Of a stretch of 64,000 bases of DNA, positions 26,705 through 35,811 are shown piece by piece; position 1 is the stretch's first letter, and the number at the start of each line of letters is the position of its first letter. The notes beneath the pieces were generated by a model, which saw only the letters and a program-made list of their open reading frames with translations, ran no database searches and was not told where the DNA came from. Position numbers and translations under genes: made by a program. The DNA is from Acidobacteriaceae bacterium (GTDB lineage: Bacteria > Acidobacteriota > Terriglobia > Terriglobales > Acidobacteriaceae), in contig JASHQH010000211.1 of assembly GCA_030037635.1 (NCBI GenBank), forward strand, positions 49,326-113,325. Direction: 5' to 3'.

Positions 26705-27721
26705 CTACCAGTGATACACTGTCAACTCGTCCAGATACACATTTCCCCATGTGGTTCCGCTGCTGTCCCCGTCAATCTGGAAATTTGTCACATCGCCTGG
26801 GGCCCAGCCCAGAATGTATCCCGAGAAAACCGTAAAATTCAAATCCTGCTCCAATCCATCGAGCCAAACGGAGTGGTAGGTCACCCAGCCGCTCGTGTTG
26901 TGCGAATAATAAATCTCTACGTGATGCCACGCGTTAGCACTCCATTTCTGAGGATCGCATGGTGCATAGGAATGTAGCCATGTATCGACAAATGCTGTGG
27001 GAGAGCCCGCGTTCACCGCAATATCCCAGGTGTCATCCCAGCCGTCGCACTGGAATCCCATGATCACAGTTTCGCCGTTCGACAAGGTATGATCCAGGTC
27101 GAACTCCAGGTTCTCGTAGCCCACCGCGCCCCCATCAAGATATACCCACGCATCGTAGAAATAGTTCTCTGCGGTCGCGTTGTCGTCATATTGCACGGTG
27201 TAGCGTTCGCCGCCGAAATCGATAAACTCGTTCGCGTATAGCGCAGCCGCCCCGCTCAGCGAGGGTGAACTGACTACGCTTATGCCGCCGTACGAATTAC
27301 CGGGCGTTCCGCCGTCATGAATCTCCGTCCAAGTCTTGAGCGTCTGGATCATGCCGACCCCGGAATACGTCGGCGGAATGATGTCAGTCGTCGCGTTGTC
27401 CACGTCAATTGAAACCGGGGTGACGCAAACGCCTCCCAATGTATTCCATACCTTGACATACACGGTGTGCCAGCCGGGCGCGGCACTAACCGGCTCGTTC
27501 ACATAGCCGCCGGCGAAAATTGCTGTGGAACTACTGCCGTCAAGCGAGTAGCCGATATAGGCCACCGGCTCGGAATTACATAAGGTCGCACTTGCGATGA
27601 CCGCAAACGGTGAAGATTCCACGTTTCCGTTGGTCGGGCTGGCGACCAACGTCTGTGCAAGCGTGGGAACAGACATGACTGCAACGATCGAAACAAAAGT
27701 CAGATTTTGGGCAAATTTCAT
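26705..27721 (-). CDS. Secreted concanavalin A/LamG-like protein
   Basis: 338 residues with a Sec signal (KFAQNLTFVSIVAVMSVPTLAQ). Residues about 25-125 resemble an Ig-like beta-sandwich (PTNGNVESSPFAVIASA, AAPGWHTVYVKVWN). The C-terminal 200 residues look like a concanavalin A/laminin G-type jelly roll: YTVQYDDNATAENYFYDAWV, LEFDLDHTL, WSANAWHHVEIYYSHN, NVYLDELTVYHW. Such modules usually bind carbohydrate or protein. ATG at 27721 has an AAGG motif seven bases upstream; an ORF extension to 27844 is not signal-like. No catalytic residues stand out. It converges with the preceding plus-strand gene. Confidence 0.75.
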   Translation of the reverse strand: MKFAQNLTFVSIVAVMSVPTLAQTLVASPTNGNVESSPFAVIASATLCNSEPVAYIGYSLDGSSSTAIFAGGYVNEPVSAAPGWHTVYVKVWNTLGGVCVTPVSIDVDNATTDIIPPTYSGVGMIQTLKTWTEIHDGGTPGNSYGGISVVSSPSLSGAAALYANEFIDFGGERYTVQYDDNATAENYFYDAWVYLDGGAVGYENLEFDLDHTLSNGETVIMGFQCDGWDDTWDIAVNAGSPTAFVDTWLHSYAPCDPQKWSANAWHHVEIYYSHNTSGWVTYHSVWLDGLEQDLNFTVFSGYILGWAPGDVTNFQIDGDSSGTTWGNVYLDELTVYHW

Positions 27722-28379
27722 CGGATACCTTCTCTGAGGAGAATGAGCGCCGCCGCGGAGGCGGGCTTGGAGCGTGGCTGGCGCGTGATCAATCGCTCGT
27801 GCGATCGGCTCACTATGCGGGATTTCAAGTTGAACGGACTGCATCTAAGCATCTAGGTCTGGTTAACGCGTAGCCCCAGTGACACACGCATAGTTGGCCG
27901 CTTCCACGGCGGGCGGTGGAGGCGTCTGCAAATCGGCACCGCGGGCACACACAACTTACCCATGCTCCCCACCGTGAGAAGAGAGCGAGACAGCACAGAT
28001 TTTCATGGGCTGTTGGTTGAGGAGTTTCAGGGACTCAACTGGCCTCTAATGTAGAAGGCTACCGATCAAACTTTCGCTGTCCGAACCAGGTGGCAGCCTT
28101 TTTCTTCCCGCACAAGTCTATCGAGATCTCGTCCGGCAGTGCTTTAGGATCGTCGATCTCCGTAATCTATCTAGGCCCTGACCGCAAGGCAATCGGTCGT
28201 TTAAGAGAACGTTACACAATCCTTGCACAGGCGGCGGCCTTTGGCAAGTGGGTGCTGGCTTTTTCTGGGGAATTCGCGAGGACACGTATGCGCTGTCACG
28301 GAAGCGACGGCTCTACTTCATCTGCCTTACGGAATCGTTGCGGTGTTCGATCAGCTTGACCCAGCCAAGAATGATTAAA
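27722..28379. other. Intergenic region, no gene recognised
   Basis: About 660 bp between two minus-strand genes. The only open frames, such as 28090-28359 on the plus strand, have no ribosome-binding site and no protein-like composition. No tRNA or strong terminator was seen. It should include the promoter of the LamG-like gene and the 3' end of the operon that finishes at 28380. Confidence 0.4.
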
Positions 28380-29447
28380 TCAGCGTGCAGTCGCGGCCAT
28401 CCCTGGGGCCGAATTCTCCGAGGTGATCTGCTCCATCGGCAATTCGAGGGCGAAAAGCGAATTCGCCCCGTGATCGGCATGGACCCAGATTCCATGGAAA
28501 GCTCCACGCAGCTCCGGGTGCATCTCCAGCAATTTGGCCATTAGAACAAGCACTTGCTTCCGCGAAAGAACTGGATTCTGCAATTGTGCCGACTGCGTCG
28601 CATCCGGCGTGTAGTGAACATCCAGATCGAGCCCTCCCAACGCCGTCGAAGTATCAATCGCAGTTACCGTAAACAGCATGCCCTGCGCATAGAAGGTCAT
28701 GGGCGCCGTTCCCGGTAAATCAGTCGGCTGTATCTGATCTGCTTCGTGGCGCAGCTTTTCCAGATTCGGGCTCGATAAGGAATCCAGTGGATCGAGAAGC
28801 TCTGCGGCGATGCGATAGTAGAACCAGGAGTCCCAAGTTGATTTTGACTGCGCATATCTTCGCGCCGATGTCCAGTACCAGAGACCGTCGTGGCCCGCCT
28901 CAGTCATGGGCTTATTAATCAGGCCGGCGAGCGTCCAACGTTGATCGGCAGTCTGCGACAAGATCAGCGCCAGTTGCTGCGGACGCGGCACCCCGCTGGC
29001 GTGAACAATCGCCAAAGCATAGATGCCCGGCGTTAGACCATTCAACGTCACCACCACCACCGGCGACCCGCAATAAAAATCCGTTCGCGGCGCACCCGGG
29101 GCACTGTCGGCGGCATCGAGGAGATAAAGCTCTTCGACAGTGATGGTGGCCGACTGCACCAGCGGCTGAAGATGTTCTACCGAAACACTCACTCCGTTCG
29201 GGTTCGCAGCTACCGAGGGCGCTGCCATCGCACGGATGTCTTGCGCGTCGCCTCTCTGCACATAGGAAGCGATGGTGCGGGCCGTCGTGGACAAACTGTC
29301 TCGTTGCGAGGGCGTCATTTGTGACTGCGTGGTACAGGCAACGGCATGAGCAACCTGGGCGGCGAGCAACCCGGTGAAGGCCATGAGCAAACGCCGGCAC
29401 ACGCGTCGGCCGCAGGTAAGCGTCGGACAGATGCGCGGGATCCTCAT
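28380..29447 (-). CDS. Secreted hypothetical protein at the end of the flippase operon
   Basis: Not recognised. 355 residues with a Sec signal containing RRLLMAFTGLLAAQVAHAVA. The mature protein has a helical first part (SQMTPSQRDSLSTTARTIASYV), a block with PVVVVTLNG and LVQSATITVEELYLLDA, then DGLWYWTSARRYAQ, SWFYYRIAAELLDP and HGIWVHADHGANSLFALELP. GGAGG lies eight bases before the ATG. It is the last gene of a minus-strand run (flippase, STAS, anchored protein, kinase-like, this gene; gaps 33-55 bp), which implies an envelope or polymer-related role. Confidence 0.75.
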   Translation of the reverse strand: MRIPRICPTLTCGRRVCRRLLMAFTGLLAAQVAHAVACTTQSQMTPSQRDSLSTTARTIASYVQRGDAQDIRAMAAPSVAANPNGVSVSVEHLQPLVQSATITVEELYLLDAADSAPGAPRTDFYCGSPVVVVTLNGLTPGIYALAIVHASGVPRPQQLALILSQTADQRWTLAGLINKPMTEAGHDGLWYWTSARRYAQSKSTWDSWFYYRIAAELLDPLDSLSSPNLEKLRHEADQIQPTDLPGTAPMTFYAQGMLFTVTAIDTSTALGGLDLDVHYTPDATQSAQLQNPVLSRKQVLVLMAKLLEMHPELRGAFHGIWVHADHGANSLFALELPMEQITSENSAPGMAATAR

Positions 29448-29502
29448 CGTCTAATCCTCCGATTGGCCGCAATCGAACTGCAGCCATCACGTCGTTCCTC
29501 GG

Positions 29503-30267
29503 TCAAGAGGTCACTCTTGCGGCAGGCGCGTAGCCCAGCTTTGCCGATTCTTTGGCGTGACCGAGAGCCAGGCCGTCTGAAACCTTCGCGCACTGGCCTG
29601 ATTCCAACGGAAGGTGCCGGGCTGCAATGTTCAGCACCGCCCGCTCCACATCGTCGATTGGCATAGGAGCGATCACGCTGAATCTGCCTGTTAAATCGCC
29701 CAATTCGAAATACGAGTCACGATAGAGCTGGAGAAATGGCAGCGGATACTCCGGCTTCCGGGCGCAAGCCTGGGCCGGATCCGCGTCCAGCAGGTAGCTG
29801 ATATCAGGCCTCGCTACCAGCCCGATGATGGCGCGGGCGTAAGCGCGAATCAGCGGATTCTGCAACGGTAGATTGGCAAGCTCGTCGTCGATGAAGCGGT
29901 CGAAAATGCATACCTCCACGCCCGAGGACTGAACGTTTTTAATCAAGCGCCGTAGTGCAATGGCGTCGGCAAAGTAAAGAAACAGGCGCAGCCCCGACAT
30001 GATCCACGATCGAACGTCCTTGTCTTTTTTCCTGATGGGCGCGGCAGCAGTTCCCTCACCGCTGTCTCCTTTGAAAATTGCATATCCGGCCGCTTCGCGC
30101 AGACGGGAAAATGCGGCCACATCGTCCCAGAAGCAGACCCCGCGCAAGCTGAAACCGTCTTGCTCGAGCCGGGCGCGCAACCGTTGAATTTGCGTACTTT
30201 TCCCCGCGCCGTCGATACCGGAGAAACTGATGATTCTGGTGCGTCGGATTTCTCGCATTGCACACAT
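29503..30267 (-). CDS. Thymidylate kinase-like P-loop protein
   Basis: 254 residues with a P-loop at 17-24 (GIDGAGKS) in a ISFSGIDGAGKSTQIQRL context typical of dTMP kinases, and a DR-type motif in CIFDRFIDDELANLP. Later residues (RPDISYLLDADPAQACARKPEYP) parallel the family's lid and sugar-binding parts. It is longer than housekeeping Tmk (about 210) and has an insert in the middle (GTAAAPIRKKDKDVRS). Its setting between a flippase operon and secreted proteins makes a specialised nucleotide or sugar-phosphate kinase more likely than the essential Tmk. A purine-rich GGAGGGG tract precedes the ATG. Confidence 0.82.
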   Translation of the reverse strand: MCAMREIRRTRIISFSGIDGAGKSTQIQRLRARLEQDGFSLRGVCFWDDVAAFSRLREAAGYAIFKGDSGEGTAAAPIRKKDKDVRSWIMSGLRLFLYFADAIALRRLIKNVQSSGVEVCIFDRFIDDELANLPLQNPLIRAYARAIIGLVARPDISYLLDADPAQACARKPEYPLPFLQLYRDSYFELGDLTGRFSVIAPMPIDDVERAVLNIAARHLPLESGQCAKVSDGLALGHAKESAKLGYAPAARVTS

Positions 30268-30306
30268 CTCTGAGCCCCTCCCCCTCTCCCATCGCTTAAC
30301 GCAGAA

Positions 30307-30828
30307 TCAGCGCGGCTGGCTGGGACTCGAACGCGAAAGTGCAGCCACGGTTCCAATCGCAACACAAGCACCGACAATCACAGCCACTCTGATCAGCATC
30401 GTATGCACGCGCCGTTGCTTGGCGGGGGCGATCACCGCCCCCGTCAACCTTGAACCGGCGACTCCCGCGGCGTTCGGCGCCGCCGCAGCAGCGGTGCCGA
30501 CTGGTTTTGCCGGAGTGTTTTGCTCTTGTCCAGCGCCTGGTTCAGCCGCGTCTGCTCCTGAAGCAGCGCTCTGCCCCTGCTGAGCATCGCTGGCGCCCGG
30601 ATGGGCTGCCGCTACGGCGGCGGTCTCAAGGTTTGCATTTTTGCTGGAATCGTTGACCGCCGCTGTGGAGCTGTTTTCTTGAGCTCCGGCCGGCGGCGCG
30701 CTCTGTGCTTCCTGGGCGCTTGGCTGCACCGGCTGCTGAGCCGCTGCCGTAACCTGCACGGCAAAGAAGAAAAACAAGGTCAGGCAGCTGGCAATCTGCC
30801 TCGCGAATGGCCAACTCGAAGTTTTCAT
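30307..30828 (-). CDS. Small Ala/Gln-rich secreted or membrane-anchored protein
   Basis: 173 residues. The signal sequence has a phenylalanine-rich core (CLTLFFFFAVQVTAAAQ). The middle is low-complexity, rich in Ala, Gln, Pro, Ser and Gly, so probably unstructured. A C-terminal membrane helix (LIRVAVIVGACVAIGTVAAL) is followed by a short basic tail. There is no sorting-signal motif such as PEP-CTERM. A GGAGAG motif lies six bases before the ATG at 30828. It is the third gene of the flippase operon. Function unknown; an envelope-spanning linker is one possibility. Confidence 0.7.
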   Translation of the reverse strand: MKTSSWPFARQIASCLTLFFFFAVQVTAAAQQPVQPSAQEAQSAPPAGAQENSSTAAVNDSSKNANLETAAVAAAHPGASDAQQGQSAASGADAAEPGAGQEQNTPAKPVGTAAAAAPNAAGVAGSRLTGAVIAPAKQRRVHTMLIRVAVIVGACVAIGTVAALSRSSPSQPR

Positions 30829-30881
30829 GCTGACTCTCCAAACGGCGCCCTGACTTCTACAGGACTCCGGCGCCAAAGCCT

Positions 30882-31286
30882 CTACGCCGCATGCTGCCTG
30901 CGTTCATCCTCATCAATCTGCACTTCCTCGAGCAGCGCCCGCTCTGCCGCACTCTGAAAAAAGCTCCTGATCGCATCGGCATTCGAAGCAAAGATCCTGA
31001 ACAGCCGGCTCGCCCCTGTCGACTCCAACATCGCCTTTGCTGTGGGCGCAACACCGGCAAGCTTCACATCGCCGTTCCGCTTCAGTGCCTCCTCAAGGCA
31101 GGAAAGCATAAGACGAATCACAGACCCGTCGATCGCGTCCAACCGCGAGCAGTCGAGCACCAGGCGCGGCCGAAGACCTCTCATGCGGCTCACTAAGGTG
31201 CGCAGGAAAGTTCGCTGTTGTCGCGATTTCAATGTTCCCGGAATCGAGAGCACAATCAAGTCATTGGGCTTGCCTGTCATCGTCAT
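30882..31286 (-). CDS. STAS-domain protein (anti-anti-sigma factor-like)
   Basis: 134 residues forming a single STAS domain: beta-strand LIVLSIPGTLK, then LVLDCSRLDAIDGSVIRLML with the phosphorylatable serine Ser55 in the DGS motif, then VKLAGVAPTAKAMLESTGASRLF. It resembles SpoIIAA-type antagonists, which bind anti-sigma kinases and are regulated by serine phosphorylation. No partner kinase or sigma factor is adjacent. Being in an operon with a flippase fusion, it may control polymer production post-translationally, as seen for some EPS regulators. An AAGGA motif lies seven bases upstream of the ATG. Confidence 0.85.
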   Translation of the reverse strand: MTMTGKPNDLIVLSIPGTLKSRQQRTFLRTLVSRMRGLRPRLVLDCSRLDAIDGSVIRLMLSCLEEALKRNGDVKLAGVAPTAKAMLESTGASRLFRIFASNADAIRSFFQSAAERALLEEVQIDEDERRQHAA

Positions 31287-31319
31287 TCTTCCGTCCTTGC
31301 GCAGCGCGCGCTTCGTTGA

Positions 31320-33443
31320 TTAGGTGCGAACATCGTCAGCTTCAACAACCAGACCGGCCACTGGAGCTTGTGCTCCTCCAAGTGGCGCTATCGGATGTTT
31401 GCGATCATGCAACGGCCCCAACGTGCGCAAAAGCTCGACCTTGGGGTTGTGAATCGCCGCCGCGAACAGATGTCTTGCGTATCTGAACAGAGTTGCAAAA
31501 TTAGTCTTGTACCAGCAACACTCTTCCATCCTCTGAGAAAGGCCGCACATAAATCGCAGTTTCCGCATGTCCTCAGGCGACGACAGGATCGAAGCTACCA
31601 GGCGGTGATTGCCATCGAGTACGGTTACAGGATTTTCTTCGTTGAGCCCCAGGAGCAGCACTGCGCCAAACTCACGGTTCCCCCGGCGCAGCTGCTCCCC
31701 TATAGCCTGGATTTTGGAAAAGAACTTCGCGTCTACCTTATGCCGGCTCGCGTGAAAATCTTCCACGATCCTGGTTATCGAGAAATTGCCGCGTGCCACT
31801 TTTCTCCATTGTGCGCGCGGAAACACCCTGACCTGCTCCAAGGCCTGCTCGTTGACCTCCGCTTCGTACCACTCCACATCGCCCGGAATCTCCTTCCAAA
31901 GCGAATAATGCCTGAGCAGGAATAACGCGCGCCGTCTCGCATTTTCACTGGCATCGCTAAAATCCGGCCGAATGATCATCTCGCGCAGCACTTTCGGGCA
32001 CTCTACATATCCCACGTAGCTGAAGTCGCTCTTGAGAAACTCGGCAATCACTTCTTCCTCGGTCGTCTTGCGAATCAGCCGCACCGGACCGCGTGCCTGG
32101 ACCGCGCTACGTTCATGCGAGCCCGATCGCAGATCGGCGAGCATGGGGATCGCCGTAAGAACGGCCAGGACGGAAAGCAGCGCCAATTGAACTACGATGG
32201 TTTCAAGCAGCGAGGCATGGAATTCATAGACCCCGGCAATCAGGACCACTCCGAATGCCAGCTGCATCGCGCTCGTGTTTGCGATCTTGTGGGACATTTC
32301 AAAGGTGATGAACACCACGCTCAGCGCGTAGATCATTGACTTCACGGCATAGAGCATTGCCAGATAGGGAAGGTCGTGAGCGCCGCTGATGGCGAAGCCC
32401 GCACCGAGAAACTTCGTCCAGATCCAGGGAGGGGTAAGTCCCAGGCCGGCCGCCTGCAGCGTGCCAACGCCCAGCACCAGCGCCAACGACGTGGCAATCA
32501 CCCTGATGTCTTTTCTTTCTTTCTCTCCGGTTCCGGCGACAAGGGGGAACATCGTGTTCACAACCGCTGCAGAAAGCAGTTGAATGACGCGGCCCGGCAG
32601 CGCCACGGCCGCATAGATTCCGGCCATATCCGCAGAAAACAGGTGCTTCACGAGCACAATGTCGAAATTGGTGATGAGCATGTACCCGGCATAGAACGAC
32701 AATGCCTGGCTCGTTTCGCGAGCCGCCTTAACCAGTCGCAGGGGGTTGGGCGCCGGCGCCGCTAATTTGGGCGTGAGCGCGAAATACGCGATGGCAATCG
32801 CAGCCGCCATGGCCATCACCACGCCGCGCAAGCCGAACCCCATCACGATAAGAACATACGCTCCACCAAGCCGCACCGCTCCTTCAAGCACGTAACTGAT
32901 GGCCAGGCGGCGAAATCCGCAGATTCCTTGAATCCAGCCGCGCCGGCTTCCCAGGGGAACAAAGAAGGCAGTGCCGATCGCCATCCATGTGATCAGTGTC
33001 GGGTCGGGAAGATTCAGGTAGTTCAGGATCAAACGCTGAAAAAGAAACAGCAACAGCGCAAAGAGCAATCCGCAGCCCCATGCGGCCCTATGGAAGACCC
33101 GATAGCACTGCGACTTTGCCTCTGGCGTGACCTGTTGCGCGACCACCTTCGAAGAAACAATTTGAAATGCCAGCGCTGCCGTGGAAAGAATGGTCAGAAC
33201 CGTGTAGACAACTGTCACATGCCCATATCCAGCGGGACCGAGAAACGACGCGGTCACCACGTTGTAGGCAAGATTGAGCGCAGTCGTCAGGCCAAAGCCC
33301 GTCAGCAGCACGATGCTGCCTGAAACGATGCGGGCGTGTAGCGCTTTCGCTTGATTCAGGGACCCGTTTAGCACGCTGCCGGCACTCCAGTTGGCCACGC
33401 CACAAGCGCACCGATTGAATCGCGGACGCACTACAGGCGGCAA
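31320..33443 (-). CDS. Polysaccharide flippase (MATE/Wzx-like) fused to a ParB-like domain
   Basis: 707 residues. Positions about 38-430 are a 12-helix MOP-superfamily flippase beginning RIVSGSIVLLTGFGL and NLAYNVVTASFLGPAGYGHV, as in Wzx/PelG-type lipid-linked sugar translocators. From about 439 a soluble cytoplasmic tail of 269 residues follows. It includes HYSLWKEIPGDVEWYEAEV, a ParB/sulfiredoxin-like motif VTVLDGNHRLVAS at 607-619, and a cysteine-rich MEECCWYKTNF. Neither domain is disrupted. The start is TTG; an internal GTG at 33374 is an alternative. First gene of a five-gene operon, divergent from the GH99-like gene. The tail could bind nucleotide or a partner; this is inference. Confidence 0.85.
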   Translation of the reverse strand: MPPVVRPRFNRCACGVANWSAGSVLNGSLNQAKALHARIVSGSIVLLTGFGLTTALNLAYNVVTASFLGPAGYGHVTVVYTVLTILSTAALAFQIVSSKVVAQQVTPEAKSQCYRVFHRAAWGCGLLFALLLFLFQRLILNYLNLPDPTLITWMAIGTAFFVPLGSRRGWIQGICGFRRLAISYVLEGAVRLGGAYVLIVMGFGLRGVVMAMAAAIAIAYFALTPKLAAPAPNPLRLVKAARETSQALSFYAGYMLITNFDIVLVKHLFSADMAGIYAAVALPGRVIQLLSAAVVNTMFPLVAGTGEKERKDIRVIATSLALVLGVGTLQAAGLGLTPPWIWTKFLGAGFAISGAHDLPYLAMLYAVKSMIYALSVVFITFEMSHKIANTSAMQLAFGVVLIAGVYEFHASLLETIVVQLALLSVLAVLTAIPMLADLRSGSHERSAVQARGPVRLIRKTTEEEVIAEFLKSDFSYVGYVECPKVLREMIIRPDFSDASENARRRALFLLRHYSLWKEIPGDVEWYEAEVNEQALEQVRVFPRAQWRKVARGNFSITRIVEDFHASRHKVDAKFFSKIQAIGEQLRRGNREFGAVLLLGLNEENPVTVLDGNHRLVASILSSPEDMRKLRFMCGLSQRMEECCWYKTNFATLFRYARHLFAAAIHNPKVELLRTLGPLHDRKHPIAPLGGAQAPVAGLVVEADDVRT

Positions 33444-33554
33444 TCATTTCGATGCGTAAATGGTCTTATTGGCTGCTCTATAGCCCCTGCGCGGGATTTC
33501 CTCTCCGGCGCGCAACCCGCACCATTGCAAAGCGCTTCTAATTGATCTGAGCTC

Positions 33555-34601
33555 ATGTTTCAACGCTTCTTCGCAGGCCTGCTCTCATGTGTTCTTTTGT
33601 ATGGCTGCTCCGGCCCGACGGGGGGTCAGAAGACCACCCTGCAGCACCGGGCCGTAGGCGCCTCTCCTGAGGTCATCGCGACCTACGAACCATGGTTCGG
33701 CCATCCCAGCCATATTTCCATCGGCTACTCCTCACACGATCCGGCGGTGATCAAGCGCCAGATTCGTCAGGCACAGGCCATGGGGATTTCAGCCTTCGTC
33801 GTCGACTGGTACGGGGACAGGGAGCCGTTCATCGATCAGAGCTATGCCCTGATGCAGAAGCTGGCGGAGAAAAACAAGTTCCACGTCGCCATGATGTACG
33901 ACGAGACCAACGATGAAGCCGACGCCACCGACGAAGCCTTTGCCGATTTCACCGAGTTTCATAATGCCTACCTCTCGCCCAAATCCCCCGGGCATAACGC
34001 CTACCTTACCTACGAGGGAAGGCCGGTCATTTTCATCTTTCCCAAGGGAGGGCATACGGACTGGAACAAGGTCCGTACCTGGGTCAGCACATGGAACCCT
34101 CCCCCTTTGCTGATCCAGGAAAATCTCCCGGGACGAGATGCGCAGGCGTTCGATGGTTTTTACGCATGGATAAGCGCCGGCAACAAAGGCTTTCAGGCAG
34201 ACGGCAGCGACTGGGGAGAACAGTATCTGAAGCAGTTCTACGAGACCATGCTGACCAAGTATCCCGACAAAATCATCGTAGGCGGCGCCTGGGCGCAATT
34301 TAACGACGAGAGGGCTTCGTGGGGGCTCAATCGCCACATCGCCGCGCGCTGCGGCCAGACCTTCAACGACACTTTCAACTTTTGGCGCTCGGTGTTTCCC
34401 GCCAATGAACCCATTCCCTTCATGATGGTCGAGACCTGGAACGACTATGAGGAGGGCAGTGCGATCGAGCGCGGCATTCAGGGTTGCGGCAGCCCGGCTT
34501 GCCCCAATTCCATTGCAACAGCTTTACCGGGCCTTTGCCGGCCAAACTCTCTCGCTCAAGAAAAAGAAGACCCTCCGCACTCTGTCAACCCGGCCGAGTA
34601 A
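33555..34601 (+). CDS. GH99/GH71-like lipoprotein glycosidase
   Basis: 348 residues with a lipobox LYGC (Cys18). The catalytic region is TIM-barrel-like in the GH99/GH71 style: ATYEPWFGHPSH, VIKRQIRQAQAMGISAFVVDWYG, HVAMMYDETND, and near the end MMVETWNDYEEGSAIERGI, which corresponds to the FNEWHEGT motif of GH99 endomannosidases. The short cysteine-containing tail after it (CGSPACPNS) may be a disulfide. A second lipoprotein with the same closing motif is at 52.1-53.8 kb. It probably trims an extracellular polysaccharide, perhaps the one made by the neighbouring operons. Enzyme activity not established. Confidence 0.8.
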   Translation: MFQRFFAGLLSCVLLYGCSGPTGGQKTTLQHRAVGASPEVIATYEPWFGHPSHISIGYSSHDPAVIKRQIRQAQAMGISAFVVDWYGDREPFIDQSYALMQKLAEKNKFHVAMMYDETNDEADATDEAFADFTEFHNAYLSPKSPGHNAYLTYEGRPVIFIFPKGGHTDWNKVRTWVSTWNPPPLLIQENLPGRDAQAFDGFYAWISAGNKGFQADGSDWGEQYLKQFYETMLTKYPDKIIVGGAWAQFNDERASWGLNRHIAARCGQTFNDTFNFWRSVFPANEPIPFMMVETWNDYEEGSAIERGIQGCGSPACPNSIATALPGLCRPNSLAQEKEDPPHSVNPAE

Positions 34602-34682
34602 ATCCTGACGTTCACTCATAAGCGGGGCCGATCGCCTCTCGCCCGCTGCATCCAGACCAATTCCAGTGCGCAGGCCTTACGC

Positions 34683-35702
34683 CTACGCTGCCCGAATCCC
34701 CGGTTGCTCGTGAGTTGCGACGCCATCGGTCTGGATGGCCAAAGCCCCGTTGCGCACGACCACCTCCGCAGGTTGCGCTGCGATTCTGGCGTGCGGGCGA
34801 TGAACATTGCTGATAAGCGACCACGGGCGGGCACGCACCTGGTCGTAGACGCGGCCAAGGTATTCTCCAAGCAGTCCCATTGACAAAAGCAACAGGCTGC
34901 CCATACAAAAGATCGAACATGTCACGCCCAGGGCTGCGGTCTTGATGGGGTCGGTAGAAAAAAGCATGGTAGCCCCGAAGAGAATCGCCGCGCAGCAGGA
35001 GAGCGCAAACAAGACGAAGCTCAACCGCAACGGTTTATAGCTGAATCCCGTGATTGCGTCAAAAGCATACTTGATCCGGCTGATAAACGACAGTTTCCCG
35101 TCCCCGGCTGCGCGATCCTGGCGGTCATAGTAGACAATCGCGCTTCGGTAACCGATCCAGGCGCGCAACCCCGGCAGGTATGGGTTCCTCTCCCGCATCG
35201 CAATCAGAGAATCAACCGCCTTGCGATCCATGAGGCTGAAAATTCCGGCGTTGAGCGGAATAGGAAAGTCGGAGAGAGCTCCGAATATCCGATAAAACAA
35301 AGGAAAGAGCAAAGACAGAACCTTTCTGCGCTCCTGCCGGCTCCTTCTTACCGCCACCACGACCTCAGCTCCCCTCTTCCACTCAGCAATAAATTGCGGC
35401 AGAACCTCAGGCGGATCCTGAAAGTCGCCGTCCATCAGGATCACGGCATCTCCTGCCGCAGTATGAAGCCCCGCCATAATTGCTCCCATGTGACCCCAAT
35501 TGCGCGAGAGCTCCACCACCACCACATGTTGATCCATCGATTGCAGGCCTTTGAGCAACTCCATTGAGGAATCGGTCGAACCATCGTTTACATACACGAC
35601 TTCCCATTCGTCGGCAACACCGTCAAGTGCCCGCGCTAGAGCCTCATGGAATTGAGTGATGAGTTCTTCTTCATTGTAGATGGGTACAACTATCGAAACC
35701 AT
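34683..35702 (-). CDS. GT2 family glycosyltransferase with C-terminal membrane helices
   Basis: 339 residues of the DPM1/GtrB type, which use polyprenyl phosphate as acceptor. The GT-A domain has VVPIYNEEE at 5-13, VNDGSTDSS at 38-46 and the DxD-like MDGDFQDPPEV at 90-100. Two hydrophobic helices at about 227-250 and 258-285 (LSFVLFALSCCAAILFGATM and CMGSLLLLSMGLLGEYLG) are the usual C-terminal anchor. It likely makes a lipid-linked sugar donor at the inner membrane for the membrane GT-C-like protein encoded at the start of this minus-strand group. It is separated from that group by 109 bp. Confidence 0.9.
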   Translation of the reverse strand: MVSIVVPIYNEEELITQFHEALARALDGVADEWEVVYVNDGSTDSSMELLKGLQSMDQHVVVVELSRNWGHMGAIMAGLHTAAGDAVILMDGDFQDPPEVLPQFIAEWKRGAEVVVAVRRSRQERRKVLSLLFPLFYRIFGALSDFPIPLNAGIFSLMDRKAVDSLIAMRERNPYLPGLRAWIGYRSAIVYYDRQDRAAGDGKLSFISRIKYAFDAITGFSYKPLRLSFVLFALSCCAAILFGATMLFSTDPIKTAALGVTCSIFCMGSLLLLSMGLLGEYLGRVYDQVRARPWSLISNVHRPHARIAAQPAEVVVRNGALAIQTDGVATHEQPGIRAA

Positions 35703-35811
35703 TGTTAACTCCTGAATCTAGGCTAAAAATTAGTGCCATCCATTTCATTTTCTTTCCTTTATTCGAACCGTTCTGACCTGCCGTGCACTTGCGTCTGGGA
35801 GGCAATCCGAG

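Noticed and set aside
28090..28359. Plus-strand frame of 89 codons
   Set aside because: No ribosome-binding site, no recognisable fold and composition unlike neighbouring genes.
30305..30340. tRNA-like T-arm sequence (TTCGAGTCCCAG) on the minus strand
   Set aside because: The flanks do not pair as a T stem and no acceptor or anticodon arm follows; it is inside the C-terminal codons of the small Ala-rich protein.
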